In this document: positions 16,352-24,334 of the stretch, piece after piece
Numbering within the stretch: the first letter of the stretch is position 1
Layout of the letters: every line of letters begins with the position of its first letter
Assembly (NCBI GenBank): GCA_040901445.1
Contig: JBBDYQ010000002.1
Span: 372,001 to 436,000, forward strand
DNA from: Thermoleophilaceae bacterium
GTDB taxonomy: Bacteria > Actinomycetota > Thermoleophilia > Solirubrobacterales > Thermoleophilaceae
Length of the DNA stretch: 64,000 bases
Direction of reading: 5' to 3'
Translations under genes and position numbers: made by a program
Notes under the pieces: model-generated
What the model was told of the DNA's origin: nothing
The model's database searches: none
The model's input: the letters and a program-made list of their open reading frames with translations, nothing else

Positions 16352-17269
16352 ATGACCCGACAGCCGCCCTCCGTTGCGTTCGTTCTCTCCGGCGGCGCCA
16401 GCCTCGGCGCGATCCAGGTCGGCATGCTGCACGCCCTCTTCGAGCGCGACCTCAAGCCGGACGTGATCGTCGCGACTTCCGCTGGAGCCATCAACGGCGC
16501 CTTCATCGCCAGCCGCCCGCAGACCACCGAGACGGCCGACGAGCTGGCGACGATCTGGCGCGGAGTACGGCGCGGGCAGGTCTTCCCCCTCAATCCGCTC
16601 AGCGGTCTGCTCGGCCTCCTCGGGTCGCGCGCCCACCTCGTTCCAGACTCGGGCCTGCGGCAGCTCGTGGCCAAGCACGTCGAGCGCTACCGCCTCGAGC
16701 GCCTGCCGGTCCCGCTACACGTCGTCGCAGTCGACGTCGTGACCGGGGAGGAGCTGCTGCTCTCCACCGGCCCGGTCGTCGACGCCGTGATGGCCAGCTC
16801 CGCCGTTCCCGCCGTCCTGCCGCCAGTTCCGTGGGGAGACCGCGAGCTGATCGACGGCGGCGTGGCCAACAACACGCCGATCTCGCATGCCATCAGCCTC
16901 GGAGCCCGCGAGATCTACGTCCTGCCGACAGGCCACGCGTGCGCGCTGGAGCGTCCGCCCGGCAGCGCACTCGGGATGGCGCTGCACGCCCTCAGCCTGC
17001 TCACCCACAGCCGCCTGATCGCCGAAATCGAGCTCCACAAGGCCGACGCGAAGCTGATCGTCCTTCCACCGCCGTGCCCCCTCTCGGTCGCACCCATCGA
17101 CTTCGGCCACGCTCCCGCGCTGATCGACCGCGCAGCACAGGACACGCGCGCGTTCCTCGACGGCGGCGGCGGCGAAAGACCCCCGATCCGCATGCGCATG
17201 CACCGCCACGTGGGGCAGGAGGTAAGAAGCCGCGCACCGGCGGCGCAAACTGAGCATGCGACCGGTTAG
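16352..17269 (+). CDS. Patatin-like phospholipase (copy 1)
   Basis: 305 residues. Patatin catalytic parts are all present: oxyanion loop FVLSGGASLGAIQVGML, nucleophile elbow GTSxG-like ATSAGAING near 43, and the DGG dyad in ELIDGGVANNTPISHAISLG. It is RssA-like and probably hydrolyses acyl esters of lipids at the membrane. I chose ATG 16352 (MTRQPPSVAFVL) because homologues start just before the glycine loop. The C terminus is basic and His-rich. A paralogue is at 61000. Confidence 0.93.
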   Translation: MTRQPPSVAFVLSGGASLGAIQVGMLHALFERDLKPDVIVATSAGAINGAFIASRPQTTETADELATIWRGVRRGQVFPLNPLSGLLGLLGSRAHLVPDSGLRQLVAKHVERYRLERLPVPLHVVAVDVVTGEELLLSTGPVVDAVMASSAVPAVLPPVPWGDRELIDGGVANNTPISHAISLGAREIYVLPTGHACALERPPGSALGMALHALSLLTHSRLIAEIELHKADAKLIVLPPPCPLSVAPIDFGHAPALIDRAAQDTRAFLDGGGGERPPIRMRMHRHVGQEVRSRAPAAQTEHATG

Positions 17270-17486
17270 GCGACAGCCGAGTCGGAGCTCGGATGCGGAG
17301 CCGGTGGTCCTCTGGCGCGCTAGCCGCCTGCGCAAGGCCGGTTTGAGCCCGCGACTCGCCGACGCAGTTGCCCAGGACTGCGCCTACGACCTCCACGCCA
17401 TCCTGGAGCTCGTGGACCGCGGCTGTCCCGCCGAGCTGGCGGTGCGCATCCTCGCCCCCATCGACGACCAGCGGCGGCCATGCTGA
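17256..17486 (+). CDS. Small conserved hypothetical protein after patatin
   Basis: 76 residues overlapping the patatin stop by 14 bases. After a basic leader it reads VVLWRASRLRKAGLSPRLAD, then AVAQDCAYDLHAILELVDRG and CPAELAVRILAPID, a compact helical domain with balanced composition. This is coding-like, but the function is unknown. Confidence 0.6.
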   Translation: MRPVRRQPSRSSDAEPVVLWRASRLRKAGLSPRLADAVAQDCAYDLHAILELVDRGCPAELAVRILAPIDDQRRPC

Positions 17487-17551
17487 TCGCGCGGCCGGGG
17501 CAGTCGATGAATGGCGGCGGCCGCCGTTTCGGTAGCGTCCCTCGCGCATCC

Positions 17552-18214
17552 ATGTCCGGCTCCGGTGTCCCCGCTACGGAAACGCATCTCGACCTTGAGT
17601 CGCAGGCGTGGCTGGATCGCCTCAGCCCACAAAGCCCCGAGCGGGAAGTAGCAATCGAGGCTTTGCACGCGCTACTCCTCAAAGGCGCCCGGTTCGAGGT
17701 CAACCGCCGCCGCCGGACGCAACCACACTTGCGCGGCGACGATCACGATGACCTCGCGCAGCAGAGCGCCGACGACGCGCTCGTCGCGGTCCTGAGCAAG
17801 CTCGATGACTTCCGCGGTGACAGCCGTTTCACCACCTGGGCCTACAAGTTCGCCCTGTTCGAGGCCGCGGTCAAGGTCCGCCGCCGCGCCTGGCAGGGAC
17901 GTGAGGTGCCGCTCAAGGACGAGAGCTGGGCTCCGATCGCCAGCGCTGACTCGACGCCCCACCAGGATGCCGAGACGAAAGAGCTCTTCGCGGCTCTACA
18001 GGAAGCGATCGAGAGTGACCTAAGTCCGCACCAGCGTGAGGTCTTCGTCGCCGCCACTCTCAACGACGTCCCCATCGACGTCTTGGCGGAACGACTCAAC
18101 ACGACCCGCGGAGCGCTGTATAAGACGATCCACGACGCCCGCCGCAAGCTGCGAGCGGCACTCGCCGCACGCGGGCTCGGGGGCGGCGCGCACACGGACA
18201 GCGCGACGCCATGA
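17552..18214 (+). CDS. ECF-type RNA polymerase sigma factor
   Basis: 220 residues from ATG 17552; an earlier in-frame ATG at 17480 overlaps the previous gene. Region 2 is DDLAQQSADDALVAVLSKLD and DFRGDSRFTTWAYKFALFEA; region 4 is LSPHQREVFVAATLNDVPID, then VLAERLNTTRGALYKTIHDA with RRKLRAAL. It should direct polymerase to a stress regulon. The next gene overlaps its stop (ATGA) and encodes a small Cys/His protein that is likely its anti-sigma factor. Confidence 0.93.
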   Translation: MSGSGVPATETHLDLESQAWLDRLSPQSPEREVAIEALHALLLKGARFEVNRRRRTQPHLRGDDHDDLAQQSADDALVAVLSKLDDFRGDSRFTTWAYKFALFEAAVKVRRRAWQGREVPLKDESWAPIASADSTPHQDAETKELFAALQEAIESDLSPHQREVFVAATLNDVPIDVLAERLNTTRGALYKTIHDARRKLRAALAARGLGGGAHTDSATP

Positions 18215-18462
18215 CACCAGCAAGCCAAGCAGACCGCGACCGGCTCCTGATGCGCCTCCTCGGGCCGGCGGGACCCGAGCTCGCTTGCGATCAGTGCTTC
18301 GAGCAGCTCGACCGCTACGTCGAGCTGGAACTCGCAGGAGCGCAAGCCGACGAGCAGATCCCGGGCATGCGCGCGCACCTCGAAGGCTGCTCAGCCTGCG
18401 ATGAAGACCACGAGAGCCTCCTTGCCTTTGTGGCTCAGCAGCACCCTCGCCGACCGACCTGA
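18211..18462 (+). CDS. Putative zinc-finger anti-sigma factor
   Basis: 83 residues. CDQCFEQLDRYVELELAG and MRAHLEGCSACDEDHESLLA give the H-x3-C-x2-C signature of ZAS-type anti-sigma domains. There is no transmembrane helix, so it would be a soluble redox- or metal-sensing anti-sigma. Translational coupling with the ECF sigma gene is the main functional clue. Confidence 0.75.
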   Translation: MTPASQADRDRLLMRLLGPAGPELACDQCFEQLDRYVELELAGAQADEQIPGMRAHLEGCSACDEDHESLLAFVAQQHPRRPT

Positions 18463-18562
18463 TCCATCTCCATCGCTCAGGAGCGTCCGAGCGACGAACT
18501 CGCAGCGTGCGAACCGCGAGCGAAGTCCCTGCAAACGCGCACGATGTTCCGAGTCCAGTAGC

Positions 18563-18709
18563 GCGCCCGAGAGGAGTCGAACCTCTGACCTTCGGTTCCG
18601 TAGCTCCTCGGGGAGCGGGCGAGTACGTCTGGAAAGCGGCCGTAGCGTAGCTGCTCGTCTGGTTGGAACGGATTGGTTTGGCTGAGTGTGGGACGAATTT
18701 CGGGACGAG
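18563..18709 (-). repeat. tRNA-Arg(ACG) 3'-half and attachment-site arm, copy 2
   Basis: 18603-18563 (minus) repeats the anticodon-loop-to-acceptor part of tRNA-Arg with one change in the T loop. The arm 18604-18709 includes GGCGAGTACGT, GTCTGGTTGGAACGGATTGG and two boxes GGGACGAA/GGGACGAG 12 bp apart. It is collinear with copy 3 over its whole length. The flanking 18463-18562 and 18710-18836 hold no gene I can support. Confidence 0.75.
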
Positions 18710-18836
18710 CTCAGCGGAGCTCGTGTCACGCGCGCGGATTGACGAGCTGATTACGTCGCTCGTAGGCGGCCCTCCACGCGGGCTTCGTGCGGTGTAACCA
18801 CGGCGCCAATGCCAACCTTCCCCCGTGGGGAGCCGG

Positions 18837-19334
18837 CTAGTCGCGGAAGCGCTCGAAGACGCGCGCCAGGGTCTCGACGTCCTTCTCGCGCACGCGGTCG
18901 AAGAAGAGCCGCTCGACGCCGTCGAAGTGCGTCTTCAACGCCGCGCGGAGCAGTTCGAGTCCCTCGTCGGTGAGGCACGCGTTCTTGGCCCGCGTGTCCA
19001 CTGCATTGGCCCGGCGCACGACGAGCCCGCGCCGCTCCAGCATGTCGAGGATCCGCGAGACCCGGCTCAGGCTGAGCCCGGCGGCGTCGGCGAGCGTGGT
19101 CAGGCGCAGCATGCGCCCCTCCGCCCGCGCCAGCCGCGAGAGCAGCTCGAGGCCGCTGATGCTCAGCTCGTGCTCGGCCTCGAGCTCCGCCTCGAGCGCG
19201 CGGGTGAGACGTTTGTGTGTCTCGAGCAGGCCGATCCACGCAGCGGCGTGTGTGTCCGACCAGCTGATGAGGCCATCGCGCCCCACGGGGTGCTTGCGCC
19301 GCTTGGCGGTCGTCGTTCTGTCGGGAGTGGCCAT
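18837..19334 (-). CDS. MarR family transcriptional regulator
   Basis: 165 residues. The winged HTH spans about 60-125: LSISGLELLSRLARAEGRML, RLTTLADAAGLSLSRVSRIL, DMLERRGLVVRRANAVDTRA with KNACLTDEG. The N terminus is basic. It is divergent from the yceI operon. An operator TTGC-N4-GCAA lies right before its own start, and two more flank the yceI -10 box, so it very likely represses both; the ligand is unknown. Confidence 0.93.
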   Translation of the reverse strand: MATPDRTTTAKRRKHPVGRDGLISWSDTHAAAWIGLLETHKRLTRALEAELEAEHELSISGLELLSRLARAEGRMLRLTTLADAAGLSLSRVSRILDMLERRGLVVRRANAVDTRAKNACLTDEGLELLRAALKTHFDGVERLFFDRVREKDVETLARVFERFRD

Positions 19335-19335
19335 G

Positions 19336-19353
19336 CTTGCTACGGCAAGTATA
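19336..19353 (-). promoter_or_regulatory. MarR operator overlapping the marR -10 box
   Basis: CTTGC-TACG-GCAAG (19336-19349) is a perfect 5-bp dyad starting two bases upstream of the ATG at 19334. On the minus strand TATACT (19353-19348) is a good -10 box, so the operator covers the start point and the mRNA is nearly leaderless. This supports autorepression. Confidence 0.65.
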
Positions 19354-19490
19354 TGTTCGGGGCGATGGGCCGGCCCGGGCGGCCGCCGTGGCGGACACGG
19401 ACGGGCTGCCCTCGAGCGTGCGCGCGCTGGTCGACGGCCGCCGACCCGGGGGCTGCGGCTGACCCGGCGGCCGCCGGCTCGCCGGGTTAG

Positions 19491-19534
19491 TTGCTAGCGC
19501 AAGCTTTCTGCTATATAGTTGTTTGCGGAAGCAA
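19491..19534 (+). promoter_or_regulatory. yceI promoter with two MarR-type operators
   Basis: The -35 TTGCTA (19491-19496) and -10 TATAGT (19514-19519) are separated by 17 bp. TTGC-TAGC-GCAA (19491-19502) overlaps the -35 box and TTGC-GGAA-GCAA (19523-19534) covers the start site. Both match the TTGC-N4-GCAA element in front of marR. AGGAGG (19546-19551) serves the ATG at 19557. Confidence 0.7.
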
Positions 19535-19556
19535 CTACTACTCCCAGGAGGCATCC

Positions 19557-20108
19557 ATGACCGACTCCACCACCACAACTGGCCTCGCGCAGGGCGTGTG
19601 GACCGTCGACCCGGCGCATTCGAGCGTCGAGTTCCAGGTCAAGCACATGGGCCTCGCCACCGTGAAGGGCTTCTTCTCCGATTTCCAGGGGTCCGTCGAG
19701 GTGGGCGAGGACGAGACGGTCGCGGCGTCCGGCAGCGTCCAGGCCGCCAGCGTCAACACGCGCGCCGCGCAGCGTGACGACCACCTGCGGTCGGCAGACT
19801 TCTTCGACGTCGAGAACCACCCGGAGCTGCGCTTCGAGTCGAAGGCGGTCGACCGGCTCGACGAGGAGACCTACCGGATCGTGGGCGACCTCACGATCCG
19901 CGGCGTGACGCGCGAGGTCGAGCTCCACGCGGTGACGCAGGGCGTCGATCAGGACCCGTGGGGCAACACCCGCGTCGGGCTCGAGGTGACCGGACAGATC
20001 GACCGCGAGGAGTTCGGGCTCACCTGGAACCAGGCCCTCGAGAGCGGCGGCGTGCTCGTCGGCAAGAAGGTCAAGGTCCTGCTCGGCCTGTCGGCCGTCA
20101 AGGCCTGA
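19557..20108 (+). CDS. YceI family protein (copy 1)
   Basis: 183 residues. Lipocalin-like YceI fold: GVWTVDPAHSSVEFQVKHMG, VKGFFSDFQGSVEV, then RAAQRDDHLRSADFFDVENH and DLTIRGVTREVELHA. Related proteins bind polyisoprenoids. No signal peptide is present. It is first gene of a MarR-controlled operon with a DUF981-like membrane protein. A paralogue is at 48125. Confidence 0.93.
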   Translation: MTDSTTTTGLAQGVWTVDPAHSSVEFQVKHMGLATVKGFFSDFQGSVEVGEDETVAASGSVQAASVNTRAAQRDDHLRSADFFDVENHPELRFESKAVDRLDEETYRIVGDLTIRGVTREVELHAVTQGVDQDPWGNTRVGLEVTGQIDREEFGLTWNQALESGGVLVGKKVKVLLGLSAVKA

Positions 20109-20140
20109 CCCACAACCTCCCCGGAAAGGAGAGAGATCCA

Positions 20141-20872
20141 ATGGACCCCGTTTACAACACCTTGATGGCCATCCCAGCCGGCCTCGCCCTCGTGATGCTG
20201 GTGGTGATGGGCAGGCGGCTCGCCCGCGACGAGACGGTGCACAGGCACGCGTGGGCCACGGCATTTGCCGGGCTTGGCTTCATCCTGACCCTGCTGGGCG
20301 CCGTCATGACGCTCACCTGGCCGCTGAGCGGGCCGACCGCCTTCGACAACATCGCCTTCGGCGAGCCGTCGCTGGCCCTGGGCGTCATCCTGCTGGCAGG
20401 CTCGTTCCTGCTCGGCGCGGACCGCTTCTGGCGTGACGCACCCGGCAGCGACGCCCCCGCGGAGCTCCGGCGCGAGTCGTGGCCGCGGCTGGCGACGCTG
20501 CTGCAGCCGCTGTCGTGGTTCGGCGCCGCGATGGGCCTCGCGCTGATCGCGATCGCCTTCGTCGGCCCGTTCTACGGGCCTTGGGAGGCGCCCCCGCAGG
20601 AGCCGATCTCCGGCGAGTTCGCCGACTCCCCGTGGCTGGAGAACACCTTCATCGCCCTGATGTATGCCGGCATGGGCGTCGGGGCAGTGCTGGTGCCTTT
20701 CGCGCTCGCCCGCCGCTCGCTCGAGAAGGCCGGTGGCCTGCTCAAGACGATCGGCGCCCTGTTCGCCGTTACCGGAACCGTCTGGGTGCTGTTCGGCGCG
20801 ATGAACTACTACACCCACATCGGCCTGACCATCAACACCTACGAGGAGCAGCAGGCGCAACAGGCGCCGTAG
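20141..20872 (+). CDS. DUF981-like multi-pass membrane protein
   Basis: 243 residues with about six to seven helices. The N-terminal MDPVYNTLMAIPAGLALVML, the segment TWPLSGPTAFDNIAFGEPSL and MNYYTHIGLTINTYEEQQAQ match my memory of the DUF981 family. It lies 32 bp after yceI with its own GGAAAGGAGAG ribosome site. Function is unknown; co-regulation by MarR with YceI suggests a lipid or quinone-related envelope role. Confidence 0.78.
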   Translation: MDPVYNTLMAIPAGLALVMLVVMGRRLARDETVHRHAWATAFAGLGFILTLLGAVMTLTWPLSGPTAFDNIAFGEPSLALGVILLAGSFLLGADRFWRDAPGSDAPAELRRESWPRLATLLQPLSWFGAAMGLALIAIAFVGPFYGPWEAPPQEPISGEFADSPWLENTFIALMYAGMGVGAVLVPFALARRSLEKAGGLLKTIGALFAVTGTVWVLFGAMNYYTHIGLTINTYEEQQAQQAP

Positions 20873-20885
20873 CTCCGGGATGCAC

Positions 20886-20921
20886 CGCAGGGGGCCGGGC
20901 TAGCGGAGCCGGTCCCCTGCG
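20886..20921. terminator. Hairpin between DUF981 and usp
   Basis: CGCAGGGG (20886-20893) pairs with CCCCTGCG (20914-20921), and the stem continues inward as GCCGG/CCGGT with one G-T pair, leaving a 10-base loop. It lies between convergent genes and contains the end of the usp frame. There is no U tract, as is common at high GC. Confidence 0.5.
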
Positions 20922-21790
20922 CGCGCCGGCACCAGCACCACCGGCCGCTCGGCGGCGTGCACCAGGCCTGCGCTCACAGAGCCGAGCAGGGCGCTGGTGA
21001 GCACGTTACGGCCGCGGGTACCCGTGACGACGAGGGCTGCGGCTCGTTCGCGACATACACGAGCGATCGTCTTGACCGCATCGCCCTCCTCCACGGCCAG
21101 GCTGACGTTGAGGTCGAGCTGCTGGCGACCCGGCTTCTTCCCGAGGGCGTCCACCGCTGCGGCGAAGAGCTCGTCGGCGAGCTTGGTATCGGGCCTCACG
21201 CCCTCGTCGCGGTCCCCGGCGGCGTGGACGAGCACCATGTCGCGCTCGAGCTGCGCGGCCAGCGCAGCGGCATGGCGCGCTGCCCGCAGGCTGTGCTCGG
21301 AGCCGTCGTAGCCGGCCACGACCGGCCCCGGCTCCTCAAGGGCGGCCTCCGGCGGCACCGCGACGACGGGGCAGGGCGCCCGTGCGGCGAGCTCGCTGGT
21401 CACGCTGCCGATCAGTGCGAGGTCGAGGCCCGCCCGGGCGGCCGTGCCGGTGACGACGAGGCGCGCGTCCCGTGCGGCGGCGAGCTGCAACAGGCCGGGC
21501 ACGGGTCGGTCCTCGGGCAGCGCCGTCGTGACGTCGCCGCCAACCCCGCGCGCGGTCTCCTCCACCAGCCGGCCCGCCGCTTGACGAGCGTGGCTCTCAA
21601 GGTCCTCGTCGTACATCGAGGCCGCAGCCATCTCCCGCAGCGGCCGGACGCCGATACCGTCCGGATCGAACACGTGCGCCAGGACGAGCGGCGCCCGGAG
21701 GTCGCGCGCCAACCACGACGACGCCGCGGCGGCATGGCGGGCCACGTCCGTGTCCTCGAGTGCGCAGATGACCGGCCGCAAGCTCTCCAT
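20900..21790 (-). CDS. Universal stress protein, tandem UspA domains
   Basis: 296 residues with two Usp domains. Each ends with an ATP-binding G-x2-G-x9-G-S/T type motif: VVTGTAARAGLDLALIGSVT near 120 and VVTGTRGRNVLTSALLGSVS near 265. The start ATG 21790 gives VICALEDTDVARHAAAASSW at the first beta strand. It is a cytoplasmic stress or dormancy protein, transcribed toward the yceI operon. Confidence 0.92.
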   Translation of the reverse strand: MESLRPVICALEDTDVARHAAAASSWLARDLRAPLVLAHVFDPDGIGVRPLREMAAASMYDEDLESHARQAAGRLVEETARGVGGDVTTALPEDRPVPGLLQLAAARDARLVVTGTAARAGLDLALIGSVTSELAARAPCPVVAVPPEAALEEPGPVVAGYDGSEHSLRAARHAAALAAQLERDMVLVHAAGDRDEGVRPDTKLADELFAAAVDALGKKPGRQQLDLNVSLAVEEGDAVKTIARVCRERAAALVVTGTRGRNVLTSALLGSVSAGLVHAAERPVVLVPARAGDRLR

Positions 21791-21869
21791 GGCCCGTAAG
21801 GTTGCCACCCTACGTGTCCGAGGACAGACCTGAGCTCGAGGGCGCCGGGACGGGCGGTGCGGGAACCTT

Positions 21870-22073
21870 GGGTGGGTCGCGTTCGCCGGCGCGGTGGCGG
21901 GGTTCGCGGCGTGCATGGTCGGCTGGCGGCTCGGGGGCGCGGCCGTCGGCAACGCCGAGATCATCACGAGCGCCGCGCTCGTCATCCGGTTTCTGCTCAT
22001 CACCGCGCCGCTTTCTGGTCACGCGCTCGCGCAGGCCGCTCACGGTCGGGGCCAGGAAGACGAGCCGCTCTAG
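21870..22073 (+). pseudogene. Remnant of an MnhG/PhaG-like cation antiporter subunit
   Basis: One frame reads WVAFAGAVAGFAACMVGWRL, then ITSAALVIRFLLITAPLSGH and ALAQAAHGRG before a stop at 22071. The FLLITAPxxxHALAxAAH ending is that of MnhG/PhaG subunits of Mrp-type Na+/H+ antiporters. No proper start precedes it and no mnhA-F genes are present, so this looks like a 3' fragment left by deletion. Confidence 0.45.
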
Positions 22074-22091
22074 CATCAACTCGGAGGGCCG

Positions 22092-23366
22092 CTACGGCGC
22101 GGAAAGCTGCTCGAGCTCAGCCAGGCGACGATGCGCAAGCGCCACCGCCATCGCCCCCTCCCCGACCGCGCCGGCGACTCGCTTCGTGCTTCCGCTGCGC
22201 ACGTCGCCGGCGGCGAAGAATCCCGGCACGCTCGTCTCCAGGGCGAATGGGTCGCGGCCCAGTGGCCAGTCCGGCGGTCGACGTCCGGCCTGCAGGAGAT
22301 CCGGGCCGGTGAGCACGTAGCCCCGAGCGTCCGTCTGCACGCCGGCGCGTTTGGTCCATCCGGTGCGTGGGTCAGCGCCGATGCAGACGAACATGGCGCG
22401 GGCGTCGTGGCGCTCGGTCCTGCCGCCCGCGTCGACGACCGTCACACCACTCAGGCGCCCGGCGTCGGCCTCCACCGCCGCGACCTGTGAGCCCACGCGC
22501 ACGTCGATGAGGGGACTCGCCTCGATGCGGTCCACGAGGTACGCGGACATCGACTTGGCGAGGTCCTCGCCGCGGACGAGCATCCTCACGCGCGCGCCCG
22601 CCTGCGCGAGGTTCAGAACGGCCTGGCCGGCCGAGTTGCCTGCCCCGACCACAACCACGTCGTCGCCGCCGCACTGCGCCGCCTCGCTGCGCCCGGCGTT
22701 GTAGTAGACGCCGCGCTCGAGCAGCTCCTCGAGGTCCGGAACATTCAGACGGCGCCACTCCATGCCGGGTGTCGCGATTGCGATCGTCGCCGTCACCGTC
22801 ACGTCGCCCGCAAGGTCGAACCGGAACTCGCCGTCGGACGCGACGTCATGGCCGACGACGCCGCGCAACATCACGAGATCGGTGCCGAAGCGCTCGGCCT
22901 GACGACCGGCGCGGCGTGCGAGCTCGGCGCCGCCGATGCCGCCCGGGAAGCCGAAGAAGTTCTCGATCAAGGACGTGTACGCCGCCTGGCCGCCGGGCAC
23001 CTCGCGCTCGACCAGCAGGGTCGACAGGCCGTCCGACGCCGCGTACACGGCCGCGGCCAGCCCGGCCGGCCCCGCCCCGACGATCGCGACGTCGTAGTGC
23101 GTGCGCGTCGGCAGCGTCTGCACCTGCCATGCGCGGGCAAGGTCCGCCGCGGTCGCGCCGGTGATGAGCTCCTCGCCGTCGATAACCACCGGCAGTGAGT
23201 CCACGGGCCCTGGTCCGTGCCGGCTGAGCATCCGCTCCGCGTCCCCCGAGCCCGCCTCGTACCACTCATACGGCTGCGCTATCCGCGTCAGGAAGTCCCG
23301 CACGCGGTAGTGAGCGGGATCCAGGCGATGCCCGATGACCGCGACGGTGGGCCGGGGCGGGCTCAT
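22092..23366 (-). CDS. Glutaredoxin-like domain fused to thioredoxin-reductase-like flavoprotein lacking CxxC
   Basis: 424 residues. Residues 1-85 look like a truncated thioredoxin/glutaredoxin fold (VAVIGHRLDPAHYRVRDFLT; ending SLPVVIDGEELITGATAADL). The rest is TrxB-like: FAD motif YDVAIVGAGPAGLAAAVYA, VPGGQAAYTSLIENFFGFPG, NADPH motif DVVVVGAGNSAGQAVLNLAQ and FFAAGDVRSGSTKRVAGAVG. Where TrxB has CATC this protein has YYNAGRSEAAQCGG, so the redox disulfide is missing. It likely belongs to the class fused to regulators or using another acceptor. Confidence 0.85.
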   Translation of the reverse strand: MSPPRPTVAVIGHRLDPAHYRVRDFLTRIAQPYEWYEAGSGDAERMLSRHGPGPVDSLPVVIDGEELITGATAADLARAWQVQTLPTRTHYDVAIVGAGPAGLAAAVYAASDGLSTLLVEREVPGGQAAYTSLIENFFGFPGGIGGAELARRAGRQAERFGTDLVMLRGVVGHDVASDGEFRFDLAGDVTVTATIAIATPGMEWRRLNVPDLEELLERGVYYNAGRSEAAQCGGDDVVVVGAGNSAGQAVLNLAQAGARVRMLVRGEDLAKSMSAYLVDRIEASPLIDVRVGSQVAAVEADAGRLSGVTVVDAGGRTERHDARAMFVCIGADPRTGWTKRAGVQTDARGYVLTGPDLLQAGRRPPDWPLGRDPFALETSVPGFFAAGDVRSGSTKRVAGAVGEGAMAVALAHRRLAELEQLSAP

Positions 23367-23393
23367 GCCAGCACCGTACAGCCGTCCACCCGG

Positions 23394-24239
23394 CTAGCCG
23401 AACCGCTCCCGCAGGCCAGGCGCTACCTCTTCGCCCAGCCGACGCACGAAACCGACCGGGTCCTCGGCCGGGACGCCTGCGAGAAGCGTCGTGAACCCCA
23501 GGTCCTCGATGACCGGCGCGAGCTCGTCCAGCCATCGCCCGGGCGAACCCTCGAGTCCCATCACGTTGACCGCGCGGACGATCTCGGCCGGCTCGCGCCC
23601 CGAGCGCTTCGCCGCCTCGTCAATCGTCCGCTGGTTCTCCCGCGCGACCTCTGCACTCATGTACTTGCCGCCGAGACTGGGCAGCCACCCGTCGGCGAGC
23701 CGCCCCGTGATGCGCAGCATGCGCGGCCCGTAGGCGCCGAGCCATATCCCGATCGGATGCGCGGGAGGCGGGCCCGGCTTCGCGCCCCGGACCGCGTAGT
23801 GCTCGCCTTCGATCCGAACCGAGCCCTCGCCCGCCCAGAACGCGCGCAGGACCCCGATCGCCTCCACGAGCGCGTCGACGGATTGCTTCGGCGTCCGGCG
23901 CGGGCCGCCCATCGCCTCGATCCCCTCCCAGAACGCTCCCGCACCCAGCCCGAGCTCGACCCGACCGCCGCTGAGAACGTCGAGCGAAGCGGCGGCCTTC
24001 GCGAGCATGGCCGGCTGACGGAGTGGCAGGTTGACGACGTCCGTGACGAGCGCCACTCGGTCCGTGCGGGCCGCGGCGTAGGACAAGAGCGTCCAGGTAT
24101 CCAGAAACCGGCGCTGGTACGGGTGATCCTGAACGCCGACGAGGTCGAGACCAGCCTGTTCGGCCGCAACGATCAGCTCGACGGTCGCCTGCACGTCACC
24201 CGCGTCGGGCACGACGAAAAGACCAACGCGGACGCGCAT
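23394..24239 (-). CDS. LLM-class flavin-dependent oxidoreductase
   Basis: 281 residues from ATG 24239. Luciferase-like TIM barrel: RVGLFVVPDAGDVQATVELI, VGVQDHPYQRRFLDTWTLLS, TDVVNLPLRQPAMLAKAAAS, LDVLSGGRVELGLGAGAF and WLPSLGG. These enzymes use FMN or F420. The divergent neighbour is an F420-type NADPH reductase, which favours F420. Confidence 0.9.
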   Translation of the reverse strand: MRVRVGLFVVPDAGDVQATVELIVAAEQAGLDLVGVQDHPYQRRFLDTWTLLSYAAARTDRVALVTDVVNLPLRQPAMLAKAAASLDVLSGGRVELGLGAGAFWEGIEAMGGPRRTPKQSVDALVEAIGVLRAFWAGEGSVRIEGEHYAVRGAKPGPPPAHPIGIWLGAYGPRMLRITGRLADGWLPSLGGKYMSAEVARENQRTIDEAAKRSGREPAEIVRAVNVMGLEGSPGRWLDELAPVIEDLGFTTLLAGVPAEDPVGFVRRLGEEVAPGLRERFG

Positions 24240-24334
24240 CGATCGAGCATACGCCCGCGAGACCGTGCCGCGATCAGGGCGTGTAGCGGTCGCGGCGCCG
24301 GGTAGGTCACGCACGACCCCTGAGGCGGAGGAAC

